Of a DNA stretch of 64,000 nt, positions 59,490-64,000 are shown one piece after another (the stretch's first letter is position 1; each line of letters opens with the position of its first letter). The stretch covers positions 4,752,501 through 4,816,500 of the forward strand of contig NZ_CP023696.1 of the NCBI RefSeq assembly GCF_008704425.1. The letters are read 5' to 3'. Position numbers and translations under genes: made by a program. Under the pieces are notes generated by a model. The model worked only from the letters and a program-made list of their open reading frames with translations, had not been told where the DNA came from and made no database searches. This DNA comes from Streptomyces fradiae ATCC 10745 = DSM 40063 (GTDB taxonomy: Bacteria; Actinomycetota; Actinomycetes; Streptomycetales; Streptomycetaceae).

Positions 59490-60374
59490 TCAGCGGCCGG
59501 CCGCCGCCGGGAGCCACCGGTACCGCAGCTCCGGGCGCCCGACCTGGCCGTACCGGGGGCTGCGCTCCGCCCGCCCGGCGGTCACCAGGTGCTCCAGGTA
59601 CCGGCGGGCGGTGATCCGGGAGATCCCGACGGCGGCGCCGGCCTCGGCGGCGGTCAGCCCGCCGGACGCCGCGCGCAGGGCGACGGTCACGGCGGCGAGG
59701 GTCGGGCCGCTCAGCCCCTTGGGCGGTGCGGCGGGCTGCGGGGCGCGCAGCGCGGCGAGCGCCCGGTCCACCTCGTCCTGCCCGGACGCCTCTCCCACGG
59801 CCGCGCGGAACTCGGCGTACCGGGCCAGCCGGTCCCGCAGCGTGGCGAACGTGAACGGCTTCAGCACGTACTGCACGACGCCCAGCGACACGCCCTCCCG
59901 CACGACCGCGAGGTCCCGCGCGGACGTCACGGCGATGACGTCGGCCCCGTGCCCGGCGGCCCGCAGCCCGCGCAGGAGGTGCAGGCCGTGGCCGTCGGGC
60001 AGGTACAGGTCGAGGAGGATCAGGTCGACCGGCGCGCGCTCCAGCAGCCGTACGGCGGCGGCGCGCGAGTGGGCGACCCCGACGACGTGGAAGCCGGGCA
60101 CGCGCCCCGCGTACAGGGCGTGGGCGTCGGCGGCGACCGGGTCGTCCTCGACGACCAGCACCCGGATGCTTCCGGCGCCCGCCCCGGCCCCGCCCGCACC
60201 GGCACCCGCCCCGGCCCCGCCCGCACCGGCCCCGCCCGCACCGGCACCCGCCCCGGCGCCGCCCGTACCGGCGCCCGCCCCCGCCCGGCCGCCGTCCCCG
60301 GTCCTGCCCGTACGGGCCCGCGCCCCCGGCCCGCCGCCCCGGCCGGGAGCCCCGGCTCCACCGCCCGTGCTCAT
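59490..60374 (-). CDS. CitB/DcuR-family response regulator with Gly/Ala-rich N-terminus
   Basis: 294 aa. Residues 1-69 are a Gly/Ala repeat (GAGAGAGGAG type). A receiver domain follows at about 70-190 (VLVVEDDPVAAD, phospho-acceptor Asp122 in LILLDLYLP, Lys in VLKPF), then a linker and a C-terminal winged/HTH segment (LTAAEAGAAVGISRITARRYLEHLV), typical of regulators of C4-dicarboxylate or citrate uptake. ATG 60374 overlaps the kinase stop (ATGA) and has GGAGG at ideal distance, so the long N-terminus should be translated. Likely target: the dicarboxylate symporter gene divergent from the kinase gene. Confidence 0.9.
   Translation of the reverse strand: MSTGGGAGAPGRGGGPGARARTGRTGDGGRAGAGAGTGGAGAGAGAGGAGAGGAGAGAGAGGAGAGAGSIRVLVVEDDPVAADAHALYAGRVPGFHVVGVAHSRAAAVRLLERAPVDLILLDLYLPDGHGLHLLRGLRAAGHGADVIAVTSARDLAVVREGVSLGVVQYVLKPFTFATLRDRLARYAEFRAAVGEASGQDEVDRALAALRAPQPAAPPKGLSGPTLAAVTVALRAASGGLTAAEAGAAVGISRITARRYLEHLVTAGRAERSPRYGQVGRPELRYRWLPAAAGR
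60175..60345. repeat. CCCGCACCGGC-type repeat in the response regulator gene
   Basis: Tandem variants of CCGCCCGCACCGGCACCCGC encode the Gly/Ala-rich N-terminus, immediately after the start codon that overlaps the kinase gene. Confidence 0.8.
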
Positions 60375-62308
60375 CCCGGTACCTCCCCTCCCGGCTCGGT
60401 CCTTGCCGCGCCACCGTCCGCGGCCGGGGACGGCACCCGGCCCGGTCCCGTCCCGTCCGGCCCAGCGCATGCCGCCCTCCGGTCCGGCACCGTACCCGCC
60501 CGGTCCGCCGGGGCCCCGCCGGAGCCCGCGCAGGCCGGATCCGCCGCCGTCCCGCCGGAGCCCGCGCAGGCCGGGTCGGGCGCCGCCCCACTGGAGCCCA
60601 CGCCCGCACCCGCCCGGTCCGCCGCCGTCCCGCCGGAGCCCGCGCCCGCCCGTTCCGCGCCCGCCGTCGGGCCCCCGGCACGGCCCGCGCCCGCCGCCTC
60701 CCGCCCCTCCGCCGGGCCCGTCCCCCGCGGGGCGTCCGGCAGGGGGAGGCGGACGGTGAACTCGGCGCCGCCCTCCGGGCCGGTGCGCAGCTCCACCCGG
60801 CCGCCCGCGCGGTGGGCCGCCTGACGCACCAGGGGCAGGCCGATGCCCCGGCCGGGGCCGTGCGTGGACCAGCCGCGCGCGAACACCGCGTCCTCCTCGC
60901 CCGGCGGCACGCCCGGCCCCGTGTCCGCGACCCGCAGCAGCAGGGCGCCGCCGGTCGCGACCAGGGTCACCGTCACCCGCGCGCCCGCCGAGCCCTGGGC
61001 GGCCTCCACGGCGTTGTCGATCAGGTTGCCCAGGATGGTGACGAGGTCCCGCGCCGCCAGACCGGGGGGCAGCACCCCGTCGTCGATCCGGCTGTCGTCG
61101 GCCAGCACCAGCTCGACGCCCCGCTCGCCGGCCTGCGCCGACTTGCCGAGCAGCAGCGCCGCCAGCACCGGCTCGCCGACCGCGTCGACCACCCGGTCGG
61201 TGAGGGTCTGCGCCAGCTCCAGCTCCGCCGTCGCGAACTCCACCGCCTCCTCCACGCGGCCCAGTTCTATGAGCGACACGACGGTGTGCAGCCGGTTCGC
61301 CGCCTCGTGCGCCTGCGCCCGCAGCGCCTGGGTGAAGCCACGCTCGGAGTCCAGCTCCCCGGAGAGCTCCTGGAGCTCGGTGCGGTCCCGCAGCGTCACG
61401 ACCGTGCCGCGCCGCTCCCCGCCGACCACGGGCCGGGTCGACACGACCAGCACCCGGTCCGCCGTGAGGTGGATCTCGTCCTCGCGGGGCTCGGCCGCCA
61501 GCAGGGCGCCGGTCAGTGACGGCGGCAGCCCGAGCCCGGCGACCGGGGCGCCCACGGCGTCCTCCGGCAGGCCCAGCAGGTCCCGCGCCCCGTCGTTGAC
61601 CAGCGCGATCCGCCGCTGGCCGTCCAGCATCAGCAGTCCCTCGCGCACCGCGTGCAGCGCCGCCTCGTGGTAGGCGTGGACCCGGCTCAGCTCGGTGGCG
61701 TTCATCCCGTGGGTGTGCCGCCGCAGCCGGGCGTTGACCACGTACGTGCCGACCGCGCCCAGCGCCAGCGCCGCGCCCGCGAAGCCGAGCAGCGCGGTGA
61801 CCTGGCGGCGCAGCTGCGCGCTGATCCGGTCGACGGTGATGCCCGCGCTGACCAGGGCGACGACCCGGTCGCGGTCCCACACGGGCGTGACGGTCCGCAC
61901 CGACCGGCCGAGGGTCCCCTCGTACGTCTCGGTCAGGGTGCCGCCGCGCTGCGCCGCGTCGATGTGGCCCAGGTACGTGCCGCCTATCCGGTCCGTGTCG
62001 GGGTGCGTCCAGCGCGTCCCGTCGGGCGCCATCACCACCACGAACGTCACCCCGTGCTCGCCGGTGAGGGCGTCGGCGTACGGCTGGAGGGCGGCCGTCG
62101 GGTTGTCGGAGCGGGCGGCGGCGACGACCGAGGGGGAGCGGGCCACGGCCGTCGCGGTGGCCGTGGCCTGCCGGCGCGCGGTCTCCTCCGCCTCGGCGCG
62201 GTCGGTGACGTACGCGAAGGCCGCGCAGCCGGCCACGACGACCGCCACCAGCACCGCCTGCATGGCGAAGAGCTGGCCGGCGAGGCTCCTGGGCCGGGGA
62301 AAGCGCAT
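60371..62308 (-). CDS. CitA/DcuS-family sensor histidine kinase
   Basis: 645 aa. TM1 about 10-33 (LFAMQAVLVAVVVAGCAAFAY), an extracytoplasmic PAS-like sensor (about 35-170, with RIGGTYLGHIDAAQRGG), TM2 about 178-200, a cytoplasmic PAS (LMLDGQRRIALVNDGA) and the phospho-His in AQAHEAANRLHTVVSLIELG. HATPase motifs are NLIDNAVEAA and GRGIGLPLVR. After about residue 520 an unusual 120-residue Gly/Ala/Pro/Asp tail follows, with AGSGGTAADPACAGSGG repeats. ATG 62308 is chosen because upstream codons to 62458 enter the divergent promoter. It should sense C4-dicarboxylates or citrate. Confidence 0.9.
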   Translation of the reverse strand: MRFPRPRSLAGQLFAMQAVLVAVVVAGCAAFAYVTDRAEAEETARRQATATATAVARSPSVVAAARSDNPTAALQPYADALTGEHGVTFVVVMAPDGTRWTHPDTDRIGGTYLGHIDAAQRGGTLTETYEGTLGRSVRTVTPVWDRDRVVALVSAGITVDRISAQLRRQVTALLGFAGAALALGAVGTYVVNARLRRHTHGMNATELSRVHAYHEAALHAVREGLLMLDGQRRIALVNDGARDLLGLPEDAVGAPVAGLGLPPSLTGALLAAEPREDEIHLTADRVLVVSTRPVVGGERRGTVVTLRDRTELQELSGELDSERGFTQALRAQAHEAANRLHTVVSLIELGRVEEAVEFATAELELAQTLTDRVVDAVGEPVLAALLLGKSAQAGERGVELVLADDSRIDDGVLPPGLAARDLVTILGNLIDNAVEAAQGSAGARVTVTLVATGGALLLRVADTGPGVPPGEEDAVFARGWSTHGPGRGIGLPLVRQAAHRAGGRVELRTGPEGGAEFTVRLPLPDAPRGTGPAEGREAAGAGRAGGPTAGAERAGAGSGGTAADRAGAGVGSSGAAPDPACAGSGGTAADPACAGSGGAPADRAGTVPDRRAACAGPDGTGPGRVPSPAADGGAARTEPGGEVPG

Positions 62309-62357
62309 GCGGGCCAGTGTGCCCGGCCAGGGTGGCGTGAACGAAACGCACGCAACG

Positions 62358-62387
62358 GTGACCGGCGTCACAGGGCTGGTGGATAGT
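62358..62387 (+). promoter_or_regulatory. Symporter promoter with overlapping GTGAC palindrome
   Basis: GTGAC-CGGC-GTCAC (62358-62371) is a perfect 5+5 palindrome, also fitting GTG-N6-G-N-CAC. Its first half can act as a -35 (GTGACC) 18 bases from GATAGT (62382-62387). The gene start is at 62436. Confidence 0.5.
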
Positions 62388-62435
62388 CGCGGGGATCCAC
62401 AGGGACGTGGACCGATCACTTCCAGGGAGGATGCC

Positions 62436-63812
62436 GTGGCCGCACGCCGGGAACGCACCCACTATCTCTATCTGGCCGTCATCGCGGCCGTCGTACTCGG
62501 CGTCGCGGTGGGCTTCGCCGCGCCGGGGGTGGCGCAGGAGCTCAAGCCGCTGGGCACCGGCTTCGTCAGCCTCATCAAGATGATGATCTCGCCGGTGATC
62601 TTCTGCACGATCGTGCTCGGCGTGGGCTCGGTCCGCAAGGCCGCGAAGGTGGGCGCCGTCGGCGGCCTGGCCCTCGGCTACTTCATGGTCATGTCGACCG
62701 TGGCGCTCGCCATCGGCCTGGTCGTCGGCAACCTGCTGGAGCCCGGCGCGGGGCTGCGCATCACGGAGGAGACCCGCGCGGCGGGCGGGCAGCAGGCGGA
62801 GGGGGCGAGCGAGGGCACCGTCGACTTCCTCCTCGGGATCATCCCCAAGACCCTCGTGTCGGCGTTCACCGAGGGCGAGGTCCTCCAGACGCTGCTGGTC
62901 GCGCTGCTCGCGGGCTTCGCGCTCCAGGCGATGGGGAGAGCCGGGGAGCCGGTGCTGCGCGGCATCGGGCACATCCAGCGGCTGGTCTTCCGCATCCTGG
63001 CGATGATCATGTGGGTGGCGCCGGTCGGCGCGTTCGGCGCCATCGCCGCGGTGGTCGGCTCGACCGGTCTGGACGCGCTCAAGTCGCTGGCCGTCATCAT
63101 GCTCGGCTTCTACGCCACCTGCGTCGTCTTCGTCTTCCTCGTCCTGGGCACGCTGCTGCGGCTGGTGGCGGGGGTGAGCGTGTTCGCGCTGTGCAAGTAC
63201 CTGGCGCGGGAGTTCCTGCTCATCCTGTCCACGTCGTCGTCCGAGTCGGCGCTGCCGCGGCTCATCGCGAAGATGGAGCACCTGGGCGTCAGCAAGCCGG
63301 TCGTCGGCATCACCGTGCCGACCGGCTACTCCTTCAACCTGGACGGCACCGCGATCTACCTGACGATGGCGGCGCTCTTCGTGGCCGAGGCGATGGGGCA
63401 GCCGCTGGCGCTGGGCGAGCAGATCTCGCTGCTGGTCTTCATGGTCATCGCGTCGAAGGGCGCGGCGGGCGTCACGGGCGCCGGGCTCGCGACCCTCGCG
63501 GGCGGGCTCCAGTCGCACAAGCCGGCGCTGGTCGACGGCGTGGGCCTGATCGTGGGCATCGACCGGTTCATGAGCGAGGCGCGCGCCCTGACCAACTTCG
63601 CGGGCAACGCGGTCGCGACCGTGCTGATCGGCACCTGGACGAAGGAGATCGACAAGGAGCGGGTGGCGGAGGTCCTCGCCGGCCGGGCGCCCTTCGACGA
63701 GACCACCCTGCTGGACGACGGCCACGGCCCGGCCGCCCCGGACGGGGACGGCGCCGAAGCCTCCGGTACGCCGCACCGGCCCGCCGGCGCGGGCGAGCCG
63801 GCCAGGGTCTGA
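62436..63812 (+). CDS. Dicarboxylate/amino acid:cation symporter (DctA/GltP family)
   Basis: 458 aa transporter with eight helices and two re-entrant loops. Hallmarks: HP1 serine motif STSSSESALP (about 260), TM7 GYSFNLDGTAIYLT (about 295-308), HP2 IASKGAAGVTGAG (about 338-350) and TM8 VGIDRFMSEARALTNFAGNAVAT. Asn and Arg in TM8 bind the carboxylate groups of substrates. GTG 62436 follows AGGGAGG by five bases. It is divergent from a CitA/DcuS-type kinase, which makes C4-dicarboxylate (succinate, fumarate, malate) the likely substrate. The C-terminal 40 residues are a disordered tail. Confidence 0.92.
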   Translation: MAARRERTHYLYLAVIAAVVLGVAVGFAAPGVAQELKPLGTGFVSLIKMMISPVIFCTIVLGVGSVRKAAKVGAVGGLALGYFMVMSTVALAIGLVVGNLLEPGAGLRITEETRAAGGQQAEGASEGTVDFLLGIIPKTLVSAFTEGEVLQTLLVALLAGFALQAMGRAGEPVLRGIGHIQRLVFRILAMIMWVAPVGAFGAIAAVVGSTGLDALKSLAVIMLGFYATCVVFVFLVLGTLLRLVAGVSVFALCKYLAREFLLILSTSSSESALPRLIAKMEHLGVSKPVVGITVPTGYSFNLDGTAIYLTMAALFVAEAMGQPLALGEQISLLVFMVIASKGAAGVTGAGLATLAGGLQSHKPALVDGVGLIVGIDRFMSEARALTNFAGNAVATVLIGTWTKEIDKERVAEVLAGRAPFDETTLLDDGHGPAAPDGDGAEASGTPHRPAGAGEPARV

Positions 63813-63880
63813 CCGGCCCGGCCCACGCGGGTGCGGGCGCGGCGACCGGAGCGGAACCGGCCTGCCGCGCCCGCGCCTGC

Positions 63881-63936
63881 GTGCCCGTACCCGCGTGCCC
63901 GTACCCGCGTGCCCGTACCCGCGTGCCCGTACCCGC
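63881..63936. repeat. 14-bp tandem repeat after the symporter gene
   Basis: GTGCCCGTACCCGC occurs four times in perfect tandem from 63881 to 63936, then decays into GCGCCCGTA variants to about 63965. There is no spacer diversity, so it is not CRISPR. Confidence 0.9.
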
Positions 63937-64000
63937 GCGCCCGTAACCCCCGCGCCCGTACCCCTGAGCCCCGTGCCCCGTGCCGATACCGCCCTGCCCG

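Noticed and set aside
63881..63965. Regular repeats suggesting a CRISPR array
   Set aside because: Units are directly adjacent without spacers, and no cas genes are present.

Overview
This window is a chromosomal stretch from a high-GC actinobacterium, almost certainly a Streptomyces. The evidence is the very high G+C, the frequent GTG and TTG starts, the polar-growth coiled-coil pair FilP and Scy, a DasR-type chitinase promoter, and a gene order that (from memory) follows the S. coelicolor SCO5365 to SCO5435 region. I find 57 intact protein-coding genes and one apparently frameshifted gene. I see no rRNA, tRNA, CRISPR array, insertion sequence or prophage.

Layout. 1-10.1 kb: a WecA-type sugar-1-phosphate transferase, then the complete ATP synthase operon atpIBEFHAGDC and a DUF2550 membrane protein. 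10.4-15.3 kb: a secreted family 18 chitinase under a canonical double DasR-type operator, a NarL-type two-component system and an unknown membrane protein. 15.3-24.2 kb: cobalamin adenosyltransferase, 3-hydroxyacyl-CoA dehydrogenase, a STAS antagonist, a large membrane-anchored P-loop protein, the mismatch endonuclease NucS, a luciferase-like monooxygenase and two small conserved proteins. 24.4-28.2 kb: two tandem paralogous ABC exporter pairs. 28.4-33.6 kb: filP and scy, which organise hyphal tip growth. 33.7-36.5 kb: methylmalonyl-CoA epimerase, thiolase and the MeaB chaperone GTPase. 36.8-47.8 kb: an AbsC-like MarR regulator, three tandem AIM24 proteins, two DUF3817 proteins, a thiamine-binding-type protein, a paralogous pair of membrane-anchored unknowns (one frameshifted), another MarR regulator, the isobutyryl-CoA mutase large subunit IcmA, an acetyltransferase, a TetR regulator and a thioredoxin-TPR protein. 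48.4-51 kb: a DUF6230/DUF6114/unknown cell-surface operon. 51.1-57.5 kb: pyruvate kinase, acetate kinase, phosphotransacetylase and 6-phosphofructokinase. 57.9-63.8 kb: a repeat-containing membrane protein, an XRE regulator and a CitA/CitB-type two-component system divergent from its probable target, a DctA-like dicarboxylate symporter.

How the genes fit together. One theme is central carbon and energy: ATP synthase, the glycolysis/acetate node, C4-dicarboxylate uptake and chitin use. A second is B12-dependent short-chain acyl-CoA metabolism: adenosyltransferase, epimerase, thiolase, MeaB and IcmA are dispersed over 30 kb. The skeleton wecA-atp-DUF2550-adenosyltransferase-nucS-epimerase-thiolase-thioredoxin matches the gene order I recall for Mycobacterium tuberculosis Rv1302 to Rv1324, with Streptomyces-specific genes inserted.

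The most interesting unexplained signals are: a near-perfect 24-bp palindrome just upstream of icmA; paired CRP-like sites upstream of the atp operon; a 19-bp perfect hairpin separating atpD from atpC; low-complexity N-terminal extensions on both response regulators, each exactly following a start codon that overlaps the kinase stop codon; a frameshift in one member of an uncharacterised paralog pair; the triple AIM24 operon; and a terminator-like hairpin with a T-run in the pta leader.
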